Made by a program: the position numbers and the translations under genes. The notes beneath the pieces are model-generated. The model did not search any database and was not told the origin of the DNA. It saw nothing but the letters and a program-made list of their open reading frames with translations. Shown here in pieces: positions 38,901 through 48,400 of a stretch of 64,000 nucleotides of DNA. Origin of the DNA: Catalinimonas alkaloidigena. GTDB taxonomy: Bacteria > Bacteroidota > Bacteroidia > Cytophagales > Cyclobacteriaceae. The DNA is taken from contig NZ_JAQFIL010000001.1 in the NCBI RefSeq assembly GCF_029504655.1, positions 7,598,001-7,662,000 of the forward strand, written 5' to 3'. Numbering within the stretch: the stretch's first letter is position 1; every line of letters begins with the position of its first letter.

Positions 38901-39193
38901 ATCGCTACTTCTTTACTAAGGTATCCGATGAAAGAAAAGACAAGTGTGCTGGCTTCTTCGCTTACACTAAGTGAGTATTTTCCATCTATATCAGTAACAG
39001 TACCGGTAGAGGTCCCTTTTACGATGACATTTACACCAGGCAGAGGGTCTCCTCCTTCGCCGCTTACCTGGCCGCTGATATTGGATTGTGCAAATAAGTG
39101 ATTTTGTAAGATTAGCAAGCTGAACAACAGAAGCCACCGGCTGCTGCCACAGTGGCCACTGCTAAAGAATAGGTAGTAGAGTTTTTTTTTCAT
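35987..39193 (-). CDS. SusC/RagA-family TonB-dependent transporter of the amine oxidase operon
   Basis: 1068 residues from the ATG at 39193 (MKKKLYYLFF), preferred over the frame start at 39223 because it directly precedes the signal segment LLLFSLLILQNHLFAQ. A regulatory beta-domain (GTSTGTVTDIDGKYSLS), the ELSEVVVTALG-like stretch QQLSEVVVTALG, a plug with VDGTPIDNSNFN and a barrel ending SVGFNINIKL follow in order. It forms the energised channel for the SusD at 34498-35955. The operon continues into the copper amine oxidase. The roughly 680-bp region upstream has no divergent regulator gene. Confidence 0.95.
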   Translation of the reverse strand: MKKKLYYLFFSSGHCGSSRWLLLFSLLILQNHLFAQSNISGQVSGEGGDPLPGVNVIVKGTSTGTVTDIDGKYSLSVSEEASTLVFSFIGYLSKEVAIGNQSTVNVELITDAQQLSEVVVTALGIQREERSLGYSVQEINTQGLEEARETNIVNSLQGKVAGVQIAGSAGNIGGSSRILIRGASSVSGNNQPLFVVDGTPIDNSNFNSEDTQAANGGIDYGNAAQDLNPDDIKSISVLKGPSAAALYGSRAANGVILITTKSGKGTNGIGVSINSNTTFSEVYILPDYQNEYGGGYKQVFDMYNGEPMVATQADESWGPILDGQMVRHWDSFYPNSPEYGELRPWVAQPDNIKNFYETGVNLSNNVALTAGSDNASVRISYTNLDQKGVFPYSELKRNTISVNADASITDKLTTSVRFNYMKSKVNGRPVTGDYIGDGAQSVQSSFNTWFQRQLDMDRLKQTTTPEGLQRLWNLSGPENLTPFYWNNPYWELQEASNQDMRERVYGNISLAYQFNDHLKLTGWARTDFYDDRREAWTPIGHVNISSYAEDVRKVSENNFELLAQYDRRFLNDNMSLAANLGANRRIQTLYRNYGKTNGGLSVPYFYTLEASKDRPTITDMSQEREVNSIYGSVNLGFRDFVYLDASLRNDWSSTLPVDNNSYLYPSFAGSFVFSEFISNKGLISFGKLRAGWARVGNDTDPYRLYQIYEPFGSFGTIPLFTVPDILNNANLKPETTTSYEFGLDMQFLNGRIGLDATYYSSIATNQIIQLPVSGTSGSQFNIVNAGEMTNNGIELMLTAVPIETSSGFVWEMIFNLAKNNNQVVSLADGQDNYQLADQRVTINARIGEPYGTIVGDGFATNEDGERLVDNEGYYIREFGKVLGNVMADYTGGVNSTFSYKGFMLSGLVDFQKGGDLFVGTRSVGVYAGLLEETVGLNDLGNPMRSPVDEGGGVRAEGILESGEQNQQYVEAVDYFKDITGIDEYSVFDASFIKLRELRFGWALPQRMLENMPISGVSFSLVGRNLALLYSKVPHVDPETTLGSGNVQGLENSQLPSTRSVGFNINIKL

Positions 39194-39869
39194 TACATTA
39201 GCATTTAAGTTGACTTGAAACAATACTCCCCTGTCATCTATGAGAATAGATGTGTTGACGCATGTGCAGGGAAAAGCTCAACTGAAGCCAGAGACGGTAC
39301 CAGCGTTTCTGGCTTTTATTTTTTTTGACCTGGGTTAATGATTATTTGAGCGTTGCAAAGCTTATATTCTGTAAAAACACGACATATATGGAGCTAAGTG
39401 GCTTTGCCTGAAAGATGATGTAATACCAGAACTTAGGTATTATTACCTGAAACTCTGTTTTGCAATATTAGGTTATAAGGCTTATTAATCAAATAAAATT
39501 TTGAATTTGATTTTAAATACAGTAAAAAAATCTAATATGTATATAAATTTAACAATTTTATTTTGATATATGTAAAAAGTGCTGATACTTTATCGTTTGG
39601 ATTGCTAATCTTTTATGTCCCTTATACTGGTATTTCTGTATGTAAATTGCTCTTCTTCGGAATTTGCAGTAAATTCATTTTGCCCTGCTATCTATTTTTA
39701 ACCCGATTGTGTTAATCCTGCAAATCATCATTAAGTATAGTTTGTATGTAGCGCTATGATAATGAAACTGGTCTCTACAGAGATATAATACGCAAAAAAG
39801 GGGTAACGCTATGGATAAGCTCAATGCGTGCAAAAAAGGCTTTTCCGCTTTCCCAACAAATTTTCAAAG
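39194..39869. other. Divergent intergenic region upstream of the amine oxidase operon
   Basis: 676 bp, AT-rich between 39440 and 39700. It includes two overlapping inverted repeats, TAATACC-N8-GGTATTA (39421-39442) and AGGTA-TTAT-TACCT (about 39435-39448), which could be operators for the susC promoter. No clean -33/-7 promoter pair and no coding-like frame was found. Confidence 0.4.
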
Positions 39870-40259
39870 ATGAGAAGAAAACGTTTCCCCCTAAGCCTGC
39901 TGCTGGCCATCATGAGTATGGTCTTGATATTGGCACTTTTTCTGATTTTTATGCCAGTTGTTCCTGCGACCCAGGATAATACGGTAAAAATTTCCGCTAA
40001 AGTACAGGCAATTGAAGAAGGAGGTAGGCTGGATGTCATCATCAGGCTGGCTGAGGATAATCATTATTATTATATCAACCGGGGGCTGGAGCAGGGACTT
40101 AAGCTTGAAAAGCTACAAAAAGGCCTGGAAGGTGAGCAAATTACTTTGCGATATATAAAACACTGGTCTTTGCTGAACCCTTCCGGCAGGGTGAGGCCGG
40201 TGGCTCAACTAAGCTTCAAAGAAACTAAACTCTTTGATATCGTAAGTAATGCCAAATGA
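39870..40259 (+). CDS. Hypothetical protein with one N-terminal membrane segment
   Basis: 129 residues from the ATG at 39870 (MRRKRFPLSLLLAIMS); a GTG at 39828 would add 14 residues. A basic start and one long hydrophobic helix (about 7-30) anchor it, followed by an extracytoplasmic domain of about 100 residues with beta-strand character (NTVKISAKVQAIEEGG, GEQITLRYIKHWSLLNPSGR). No known family was recognised. It lies 66 bp upstream of the AlkD-like gene and may share its transcript. Confidence 0.6.
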   Translation: MRRKRFPLSLLLAIMSMVLILALFLIFMPVVPATQDNTVKISAKVQAIEEGGRLDVIIRLAEDNHYYYINRGLEQGLKLEKLQKGLEGEQITLRYIKHWSLLNPSGRVRPVAQLSFKETKLFDIVSNAK

Positions 40260-40325
40260 CAGGAGAAAATTGAACAGACATATACTTGGAAACATGTAAA
40301 TATTTAGATCAGATCTACAACCGAC

Positions 40326-41015
40326 ATGAAGCAAAATTCTCCCTCAGCCCAAGATATTCTGGCTGAACTCAAGTCTCAAAGTAATCAGGAATATCTGAGT
40401 AGCTTACGCCAACTGGGGGTTCAGGGTGAGAAAATACTGGGAGTCAAGATGCCTGTCATCAGGAGTTTGGCCAAAACCTATCATAAAAATCATGAACTGG
40501 CCCTGCAGCTTTGGCAGACAGAGATTCATGAAGTTCGTATCATGGCGGGCTTACTGGATGATGTTAAAGCAGTAACGGTGCAGCAGATGGAAGCCTGGGT
40601 ACAGGACTTTAACTCCTGGGATATATGTGACCAGACCTGTAGCAATCTGTTTTGCCGTACCTCCTACGCTTACGATAAAGCCCTGGCCTGGAGTGAGCGT
40701 CATGAGGAATTTGTCAAGCGGGCGGGTTTTGTGCTGATGGCCGGCCTGGCAATCCATGATAAAAAAGCGGAAGATGCCAAGCTGGCGGCCTTCTTCCCGC
40801 TGATAGAACGCGAAGCTTATGATGAGCGAAATTTTGTAAAAAAAGCAGTGAACTGGGCCCTGCGGCAGATCGGTAAGCGTAACGCCACTTTACGTACCAT
40901 GGCTTTGTTAGTGGCGGAACGGCTTGCAGCACACGAATTACCCAATGCCCGTTGGATAGGAAAAGATGCGCTACGCGAACTCAAAAGTGAGAAAATACGT
41001 AAGAGACTACAATAA
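40326..41015 (+). CDS. AlkD-like DNA alkylation repair HEAT-repeat protein
   Basis: 229 residues, nearly all helical. The family signature pattern is clear: LGVKMPVIRSLAKTY near the N-terminus, then the HEAT-like stretch EVRIMAGLLDD, FNSWDICDQTCSNLF, KRAGFVLMAGLA and the C-terminal NFVKKAVNWALRQIGKRN. AlkD-type glycosylases remove alkylated purines without flipping the base, using a Trp and an Asp in the SWDICD region. It is cytoplasmic. Its neighbours are unrelated to repair, which is usual for this family. Confidence 0.88.
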   Translation: MKQNSPSAQDILAELKSQSNQEYLSSLRQLGVQGEKILGVKMPVIRSLAKTYHKNHELALQLWQTEIHEVRIMAGLLDDVKAVTVQQMEAWVQDFNSWDICDQTCSNLFCRTSYAYDKALAWSERHEEFVKRAGFVLMAGLAIHDKKAEDAKLAAFFPLIEREAYDERNFVKKAVNWALRQIGKRNATLRTMALLVAERLAAHELPNARWIGKDALRELKSEKIRKRLQ

Positions 41016-41174
41016 AATATGGTATTTTAGCTTTTGTGCTCTCTGTTGAAATTTTTCAAAAAATATTTTAAATTATTAGGGGGAAATTAAATATTTCGCA
41101 AGCTTACATCCTGATTTTAGCTTTTTCATATATATTATCTGATCCAGTTTTTTGAAGCCTAAACGGAGCGAATC

Positions 41175-42548
41175 ATGAGATACTTCACTACCACTCTCGT
41201 TCTAACATTATTTGCCAGTTTGTATTTTTCGCTATCCGCTCAATCTTTAAAAGTAAGCGATGACCAGCGTTACCTGCTTCGGGAGGATGGCACCCCTTTC
41301 TTCTGGCTAGGCGATACGGCCTGGGAACTTTTCCATCGGTTAGACCGTGAGGAGGCCAGCATGTATCTGGAGGATCGTGCCAGCAAGGGGTTTACAGTAA
41401 TTCAGGCTGTAGTATTGGCCGAACTGGATGGGCTGAATACGCCTAACCCATATGGTGATACTCCTCTGGCTAATAATGATCCTACACAACCCAATGAGGC
41501 ATACTTTGAGCATGTGGATTTTATTGTGGATAAGGCTGAAGATCTGGGCATATATATAGGTATGTTACCCACCTGGGGCGACAAGTTCAACAAGCGCTGG
41601 GGTGTAGGGCCAGAAGTCTTTACTCCTGAAAATGCCCGCGTTTATGGCAAGTTTTTAGGAGAAAGGTATCAGGATAAGCCTATCGTCTGGATACTGGGAG
41701 GTGATCGTATTCCTGAAGAAGATGAAGACTTTGCCATCATCAGGGCAATGGCTGAAGGTTTGGCTGAAGGAGATAATAACACTCACTTGATGACTTATCA
41801 CCCGATGGGCGGACGCAACTCGGCTGAATTTTTTCATGCAGATGACTGGCTGGATTTTAATATGTTTCAGTCAGGGCATGGAGAGATAGACAAACCTAAC
41901 TATCAGGTAACAAAGCATAACTATGCCCTGAACCCTGTGAAGCCTACTTTGGATGGAGAGCCCTGCTACGAAGATCATCCGATTAACTGGAAGCCTGAAA
42001 ATGGTTGGTTTGATGAAGACGATGTAAGGCAGGCCGCTTACTGGTCTATGTTGGCAGGAGCCTTTGGGCATACTTACGGTAACCATAACATCTGGCAGAT
42101 GTGGGAAGAAGGGCGAGAGCCCGTTTCCTCAGCACGTACCCCCTGGAAAGAAGCCCTGGATCATCCGGGAGCCTATCAGATGGGGTATATGCGGCAATTG
42201 TTTGAGTCTCGCGATTTTACTGAGCTTACTCCCGACCCTTCTTTAGTAGTAAGCAATGAAGGTGGGGATAAACATATCGCGGCAGCAAGAGGCACTGACT
42301 TTATGATGGTTTACCTTCCCTCCGGTGAGTCAGTAGAGATAGATGCCCGGAAAATATCCGGTAAAAAGATTAACGCCTGGTGGTTTGATCCCCGCACCGG
42401 CGACTCAGTAAGTCTGGGTAAATTTAAAAATAACCGTACCTATGCTTTCCGTACGCCTATCGCTGAGCGGGACTGGGTGTTGATCATAGATGATGCCAGC
42501 CAGACTTACTCTACTCCCGGTCAAACATTTTTCGGTATGAACGAGTAG
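41175..42548 (+). CDS. Secreted GH140-type (DUF4038) glycoside hydrolase
   Basis: 457 residues with a signal peptide (cleaved near SLSAQS, about residue 23). The N-terminal TIM barrel has the DUF4038 opening FFWLGDTAWELFHRL and continues with WGDKFNKRWG, PIVWILGGDRIPE and LDGEPCYEDHP, where the Asp of GGDR and the Glu of GEP are the likely catalytic pair. A small C-terminal beta domain (about 360-450, the DUF4038-associated domain) follows. The characterised GH140 enzyme of Bacteroides removes apiose-linked chains from rhamnogalacturonan II, which fits the other pectin genes here. The activity on this exact substrate is an inference. Confidence 0.87.
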   Translation: MRYFTTTLVLTLFASLYFSLSAQSLKVSDDQRYLLREDGTPFFWLGDTAWELFHRLDREEASMYLEDRASKGFTVIQAVVLAELDGLNTPNPYGDTPLANNDPTQPNEAYFEHVDFIVDKAEDLGIYIGMLPTWGDKFNKRWGVGPEVFTPENARVYGKFLGERYQDKPIVWILGGDRIPEEDEDFAIIRAMAEGLAEGDNNTHLMTYHPMGGRNSAEFFHADDWLDFNMFQSGHGEIDKPNYQVTKHNYALNPVKPTLDGEPCYEDHPINWKPENGWFDEDDVRQAAYWSMLAGAFGHTYGNHNIWQMWEEGREPVSSARTPWKEALDHPGAYQMGYMRQLFESRDFTELTPDPSLVVSNEGGDKHIAAARGTDFMMVYLPSGESVEIDARKISGKKINAWWFDPRTGDSVSLGKFKNNRTYAFRTPIAERDWVLIIDDASQTYSTPGQTFFGMNE

Positions 42549-42564
42549 ATATAGCGCGTAGGAT

Positions 42565-43098
42565 TTAATCTTTCAGGCGAGCATAAATGAGCTCATCTAC
42601 CGTCTTACCTTCTTTGGTTATGTTTTTCTCAAGACGAGCTTCCAGATGAAAGCCCGCCTTTTCTAGCACTCGACCCGAAGCCGCATTATACTCAAAGATC
42701 CCGGCATATATCCGGCATATATCGTAATCCGGATGATTGAATACATATTCGGAAAGCATATCGACCGCCCGACTGATGATCCCTCTGTTCCAGAAAGGCT
42801 CGCCTAGCCAGTAACCTATTTCCGCGGAGCGGGCGTAGATGTCCTGTTTGAAAACAAGACCAACCCCTCCCACTGATTTTCCTTCAACTTCCACTGCCAG
42901 GTTAATCGTAGAGTGGTCTGCATTAGCAATACGTACCCACAGTTTGGCATCCTTAAGGGTATAAGGGTGAGGAAAGTGGTCTCTTACATTGATCCATATT
43001 TTGTAATTATTTGCGTATTTCGAGAGTGCTTCTTCATCTCCTTCCTGCCAGGGGCGAAGGATAAAGTCTTCCTGTGGAAGAACGATAGCATGTTTCAT
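42565..43098 (-). CDS. GNAT-family (RimJ/RimL-type) N-acetyltransferase
   Basis: 177 residues from the ATG at 43098, chosen because it overlaps the preceding kinase stop by 4 bp (ATGA). Acetyl-CoA binding is indicated by GYWLGEPFWNRGIISRAVDM, and the C-terminal strand by NAASGRVLEKAGFHLEARL. The family acetylates ribosomal protein or small-molecule amines; the substrate is not predictable. Coupling to a PfkB-type kinase suggests co-expression rather than a common pathway. Confidence 0.88.
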   Translation of the reverse strand: MKHAIVLPQEDFILRPWQEGDEEALSKYANNYKIWINVRDHFPHPYTLKDAKLWVRIANADHSTINLAVEVEGKSVGGVGLVFKQDIYARSAEIGYWLGEPFWNRGIISRAVDMLSEYVFNHPDYDICRIYAGIFEYNAASGRVLEKAGFHLEARLEKNITKEGKTVDELIYARLKD

Positions 43099-44027
43099 AA
43101 CTTTGATAAAATCCACTGATATAGCTTTTCAGTATCTTCTTTCTTGCAAAGCCCTGTTCCCTCATTCATGGTGGCAGCAGTTCCTGAAGCCACCCCAAAG
43201 GCTACCACTTCGGTTAGTGATTTATTTTGAGATAGGCTAAGCACCATACCTGCTACCATGCTATCCCCGGCGCCAACCGTACTTTTCTTATGGACTGTGG
43301 GAGCAGGCACATATACTACCTGGTCTTTAGCCACCAGCATGGCACCCTGGGGACCCATGGATACCACTACTACCTCAGCCCGTTGGCTACCAATAAGTCT
43401 TTTTGCCAGGTCCTCCTGTTCCATTGCCGTCACAGACTCCTTTTTTGACAGAGAGCCTAACTCTCCCAAATTGGGTTTCAGCAGGTATACCCCTTCTTCG
43501 GCGGCTAGTTCAAGAGCCTCTCCCGAGCTATCTACGATGTAGCGGGCGTTATTTTCTTTAGCGATACGGGCAAGCCTGGCCCAGAAGTCATCCGGCGCGC
43601 CGGGAGGTAAACTGCCACTGCCTACCACGTAGTTAGCTTTCTGGCAGAAGGTTTCCATAGCTTTGAGAGCTTGCTTCCACTCTTTCTCGCTAATCTCTTC
43701 ACCCGGCATACCGAAGCGGTATTGCTGGTTATTGCTTTTGTCTACCACAATAAAGTTTTCTCTGGTCCAACCCTCCATGGAAATAACATGTTGCTTCACG
43801 CCCTCTTCTTCAATAAGCTGTTGCATGTGCTCCCCATCCGGTCCTCCGGCCAGATAAGCGCAGAGGGAGTCCCCTCCCAATTTGTGTATGGCACGTGAAA
43901 CATTAATGCCTCCCCCACCAGGCTGATATTTGGGAGGTTCGCAACGTAGTTTGCTGTCCGGACGAATGTTGTTTACACGTGAACTTTTGTCCAGTGCGGG
44001 ATTCATGGTTAGGGTAACGATCTTCAT
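43095..44027 (-). CDS. PfkB-family phosphofructokinase (Pfk-2/FruK type)
   Basis: 310 residues from the ATG at 44027 (MKIVTLTMNPALD). Family signatures: NPALDKSSRVNNI, the glycine-rich substrate loop YQPGGGGINVSRAIHKLGG, QQYRFGMPGEE and the catalytic motif VGAGDSMVAGMV near residue 255. It phosphorylates fructose-6-phosphate, fructose-1-phosphate or tagatose-6-phosphate. The QYRFGMPG stretch is closest, as I recall, to E. coli Pfk-2, so glycolytic fructose-6-phosphate is the best guess. It is translationally coupled to the downstream acetyltransferase. Confidence 0.88.
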   Translation of the reverse strand: MKIVTLTMNPALDKSSRVNNIRPDSKLRCEPPKYQPGGGGINVSRAIHKLGGDSLCAYLAGGPDGEHMQQLIEEEGVKQHVISMEGWTRENFIVVDKSNNQQYRFGMPGEEISEKEWKQALKAMETFCQKANYVVGSGSLPPGAPDDFWARLARIAKENNARYIVDSSGEALELAAEEGVYLLKPNLGELGSLSKKESVTAMEQEDLAKRLIGSQRAEVVVVSMGPQGAMLVAKDQVVYVPAPTVHKKSTVGAGDSMVAGMVLSLSQNKSLTEVVAFGVASGTAATMNEGTGLCKKEDTEKLYQWILSKL

Positions 44028-44154
44028 AAAAATTGCGGGTTTGCTGTTCAAAAAATATTTAATGCTTCATTAGATAAGCATGTTGATAAAAAAATTGTGC
44101 GCATCAAAACATTTATTCATAAAGGCTCTTTAATTTAGCATTAAACAAATTGTT

Positions 44155-44922
44155 ATGGAAATTTTTTTAGAAGCAGAAAACTGGATTGCTTTACTCACCC
44201 TTACTTTTTTAGAAATTGTATTAGGGATTGACAACATCATTTTTATCTCTATTGTCACTGGAAAACTTCCTGTCGAACAACAACCAAGGGCTCGTAATCT
44301 GGGCTTGTTACTGGCACTTATCTTTAGGATTGGTCTCTTGCTAGGCATTACCTGGATTATTGGTTTTACCGAGCCTTTGTTTAGCCTTTTTGAGCTAGAT
44401 ATCAGTGGCCGCGACCTCATTCTGATGGCAGGAGGTTTGTTTCTGCTGGCAAAAAGCACCTCCGAAATACACCATAAGATAGAAGGCGAACAAATTACTC
44501 ATGGTGATGATGCGAATAAAAAGACACAAAGCTTCGCTAAGATTATCACCCAGATCATACTATTAGATATGGTCTTCTCTTTTGATTCCATCCTTACTGC
44601 CGTAGGACTTACTCAGCAGATCCTGATTATGATTATAGCTGTGGTTATTTCCATTATCGTGATGATGGTGTTTGCCGGTAAAATCAGTGATTTTATTAAC
44701 AAGCACCCTACGCTGCAGATCCTGGCACTCTCATTTTTGATCCTGATTGGGTTTATGCTAGTGATTGAAGGTTTCCACTTCCACGTCCCCAAAGGTTATA
44801 TTTACTTCGCAGTGGCATTTTCTTTATTGGTAGAGATATTAAATATGCGCCTCCGCAAAAAAGCCAAGCCGGTGCAGTTGCACGATCAGCAAATGCCCAA
44901 AAAAGAGGCAGTGAAGAAGTAA
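44155..44922 (+). CDS. TerC-family integral membrane protein
   Basis: 255 residues with about seven membrane helices. The conserved acidic motifs of the family are present: FLEIVLGIDNIIF in the first helix and LDMVFSFDSILTAVGL in the middle. The family includes tellurite-resistance and metal (manganese) efflux proteins that help load metal onto exported enzymes. It stands alone between divergent and distant genes and ends at a strong terminator. The ion handled is inferred, not shown. Confidence 0.92.
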   Translation: MEIFLEAENWIALLTLTFLEIVLGIDNIIFISIVTGKLPVEQQPRARNLGLLLALIFRIGLLLGITWIIGFTEPLFSLFELDISGRDLILMAGGLFLLAKSTSEIHHKIEGEQITHGDDANKKTQSFAKIITQIILLDMVFSFDSILTAVGLTQQILIMIIAVVISIIVMMVFAGKISDFINKHPTLQILALSFLILIGFMLVIEGFHFHVPKGYIYFAVAFSLLVEILNMRLRKKAKPVQLHDQQMPKKEAVKK

Positions 44923-44941
44923 GAAAAAAGTACTACATTTT

Positions 44942-44970
44942 AAGGCGATATTTTCATATCGCCTTTTTTC
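44942..44970 (+). terminator. Rho-independent terminator after terC
   Basis: A perfect 9-bp stem (AAGGCGATA/TATCGCCTT) with a 6-nt loop and a TTTTTTC tail, 19 bp past the terC stop. Confidence 0.88.
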
Positions 44971-45479
44971 ATTCTGATACCATAGATACAACATAAAAAA
45001 GACAGGTAGTCTCAATTTTTTTTTACGTCCGGTGGGTAAGGAAAAGCCTAGTGTAATAAAAAGCTGAAACTTGAACTTTAGGCAGCGATTTTTCTTAAGA
45101 TAGTCAGTTTACAATAAGGGTTGGTTCAGAATAAAAAGAACCAATGATAGGATTTAGCAAAATTTAATTTATCAAAAGGAAGGTATTGCAAAATAATTTT
45201 TTAAAACAATGATTTTGGTAATCTATTTTCAAAAGTCCATTCATAAATTCACTTCCTTTCCCTAAAAGTGATAATATCTAATAAATGCAAAACTAATAAG
45301 TGATACTTTGCCTCAAAGGGTTGATATTCAGTAAAATATATTTGTGGATAATCTTATATAAGAGATACAATCTTTACCATATGAAATTTTGCATTCATAT
45401 AAAATAACTTTTATTTCGTCACTTATTTGATTGATATAGGCTATATCATTTTTTTATCGTTTTACATAAATCTTTTCTT
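44971..45479. other. Upstream region of the third susCD operon
   Basis: 509 bp, AT-rich. A TATATTTG at 45337-45344 matches the Bacteroidota -7 consensus TAnnTTTG and would give a leader of about 130 nt, but no TTG at the usual -33 distance was seen. No coding frame or hairpin was found. Confidence 0.4.
45337..45344 (+). promoter_or_regulatory. Candidate -7 promoter element for susC
   Basis: TATATTTG fits the Bacteroidota sigma-A -7 consensus TAnnTTTG exactly. It is 135 bp upstream of the susC start. The -33 element is not evident, so the call is tentative. Confidence 0.25.
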
Positions 45480-48400
45480 ATGAACAAAATTCTTTACATG
45501 TGTACGCTCCTGGCCTTCCTCAGCTTTACCGGCAATATAGGGATGGCCCAGTCGCGTACAGTAAGTGGTAATGTGACTTCCCTGGAAAACGGGGAAAGCT
45601 TACCTGGAGTAAACATTCTGGTACAGGGTTCTACTACCGGTACTGTAACCGACGTAGATGGCAACTACCGGATTTCGGTACCTTCCGATGATGCAATTCT
45701 ATTATTTTCGTTCATCGGTTACCAATCAGAGGAAGTAGCTGTCAATGGTAGAAGTAATATTGATGTGGCACTTTCTCCCAGCCTGGAACAATTATCGGAG
45801 GTGGTAGTGACTTCCTTTGGTATAGAGCAGGAAAAACAGGCTTTGGGATACTCAGTACAAGAGTTACAAAGCCGCGAAATTACGGAGACCAAGCAGCCTA
45901 ACCTGGTAAATGCCCTACAAGGTAGAGTAGCAGGGGTGCAAATCACCAATTCGGGAGGTGCACCAGGGATGAGCTCACGTATCATCATCCGTGGACTTAC
46001 GTCACTGAATCCTGATGCAGACAATCAGCCTTTGTTTGTGGTAGATGGTGTGCCTATTGATAATACTACGGTAGAATCTGATGGAACACCCCGCGGTATG
46101 AGTAACCGGGTGGCTGACCTCAATACCAATGATATAGAATCAGTCAACGTGCTGAAAGGTGCGGCGGCAACCGCATTGTATGGAGTACGTGCTGCCAATG
46201 GCGCGGTGATTATTACCACTAAAAAAGGTCAAGCCGGTGCCACGAAAGTAAATGTAACCAGCTCAATTGGTTTTGAGGAAATTAACAAGTATCCTGATTT
46301 TCAGGAAAAATACGGTCAGGGTTTCTCTGGTGCTTATGAGCCAAGTAGTTTCTGGCCTAGCTGGGGTGCCCCGGTAGAAGCCGCCCAGGTGATTGACCCT
46401 GATCATCGCTACTACGACAATACCCGCAATACTATGGAGACCGGTATGCAACTGGAAAATACGGTAAGTGTATCGGGCGGTAATGAAAGCGCTACTTTCT
46501 ATGGTTCCGTTTCTAACCTTCAGCAGGATGGTGTAATTCCTTTTAGCGAGTGGGACCGTACCTCTGCCAAGCTTTCCGGTAAAATAAGCGCGGGAGAAAA
46601 GTTTGACCTGAATGGCTCCATCAACTATATCAATTCAGGAGGTAATCGTGTGCCTCACGACCGTATCATGGAGCGACTGATGTATTGGGCCAATACCCAG
46701 GATGTTACTGATTATATCAATCCTGACGGTACCCAGAATACTTATGGAAATACTAACCCTCTCTATGACGCCCGTTTTGCGACCTACGAAGACGATGTTA
46801 ACCGAATCATAGGTAATCTGAATTTCAACTATCGTCCTGCTGACTGGATGAGCATTTCTTATCGTATCGGTACAGATGTGTATAGTGATAGCCGTGTTGA
46901 GATTTTACCTGGCCCATTGGGCATTGATGGTGAGGTAGCATTGAGCAGTACCGGCTTTATCACCAAAGAGAAGATCAACAGCCGTGATATTAACTCTACC
47001 CTGAATATTAGCCTGAACCATACTTTTGCCGAAAAACTGGATGCTACCCTTCGTATAGGTAATGATGTTTTTGACAGAAGCAGAAATGACCTGACTTCTA
47101 CAGGTACTGACTTTGTCATTCCTCGTTTCTTTAACCTCAGCAATACTACTGAGCTACAAACTGGAGAATTTACCAGTCAGAGACGACTTATCGGTGTTTA
47201 TGGCGACTTACTATTAAACTATGATGACTATCTCTACCTGAATATTACAGCCAGGAATGACTGGTCATCTACGCTTCCGGTTGAGAATCGCTCGTTCTTC
47301 TATCCTTCATTCAACTTAGGATTTGTGTTCAATGATGTGTTGGGTGTTCCTGAATTCTTAAGCTATGGTAAGTTCAGAGCTTCCTATGCTGAGGTGGGTA
47401 AGGACGCTGATCCTTATTCTACGGCTATCACTTATACTTCACCAAACTTTTTCCCGGTAGAGGGACAGGTTGGATTTACCAGAAGCAGCACATTTGGATT
47501 ACCTACGCTGAAACCGGAAAGAACTACCGCAGTAGAGATTGGTACAGACCTGAGGTTTTTTGAGAACCGCTTAAGCCTTGACTTTACCTGGTACAAGTCC
47601 AATAGTAAAGACCAGATCATTCCGGTGCCAGTATCCAATGCTACAGGTTTTACGCGTTTTGTGACCAATGCAGGTGAACTGGAAAATCAGGGCGTAGAAA
47701 TCATACTGGGGGCGACACCCGTGAGCATCAACGATTTTAGCTGGGATGTGTTGCTTAACTTTACCAGAAACCGCAACCGGGTAGTAGAAATCAGAGAAGG
47801 TATTGAGAATATTGTGCTGGGAAGCCAGTTTGGCTATGCCGGTAGCTCAGTTACCCTGCAGTTGATTGAAGGAGATGCTTACGGAAATCTTTACGGACGT
47901 AGCTATGAGCGATATTACGAAGGGGGCGAACCTGAGAACCTTACTGAAGTAGATAGAGATCTTCCCTTACTGATAGGTGATGATGGCTTCCCGGTGGTCA
48001 ATACCAATCAGTTGATTCTGGGTAACGCGCAACCCAAGTGGTATGGAGGTATTCGCAACACCTTCAATTATAAAGGCTTAAGCCTGTCATTCCTGATAGA
48101 CGCCCGTGCCGGCCAGTATCAGTACGATCAGTATGCCAATTTCTATTCTGCTTTTGGTAAGCTTGATTATTCTCTCAACCGAAACGATGTGGTTGTTTTT
48201 GATGGTCTTCTGGCGGACGGTTCACCCAATACACAAGAAGTATGGCTAGGTCAGGGTATTGGCCCGGATGGCAGAGATTATGGTGCAAGCTTCTATCGTA
48301 ATATCTACAGAGGAGTATCTGAAAACTTTGTGAAAGATGCTTCTTTCGTGAAACTGAGAAATATCTCTTTAGGCTATACGCTTCCTTCCGGAATTCTGGA

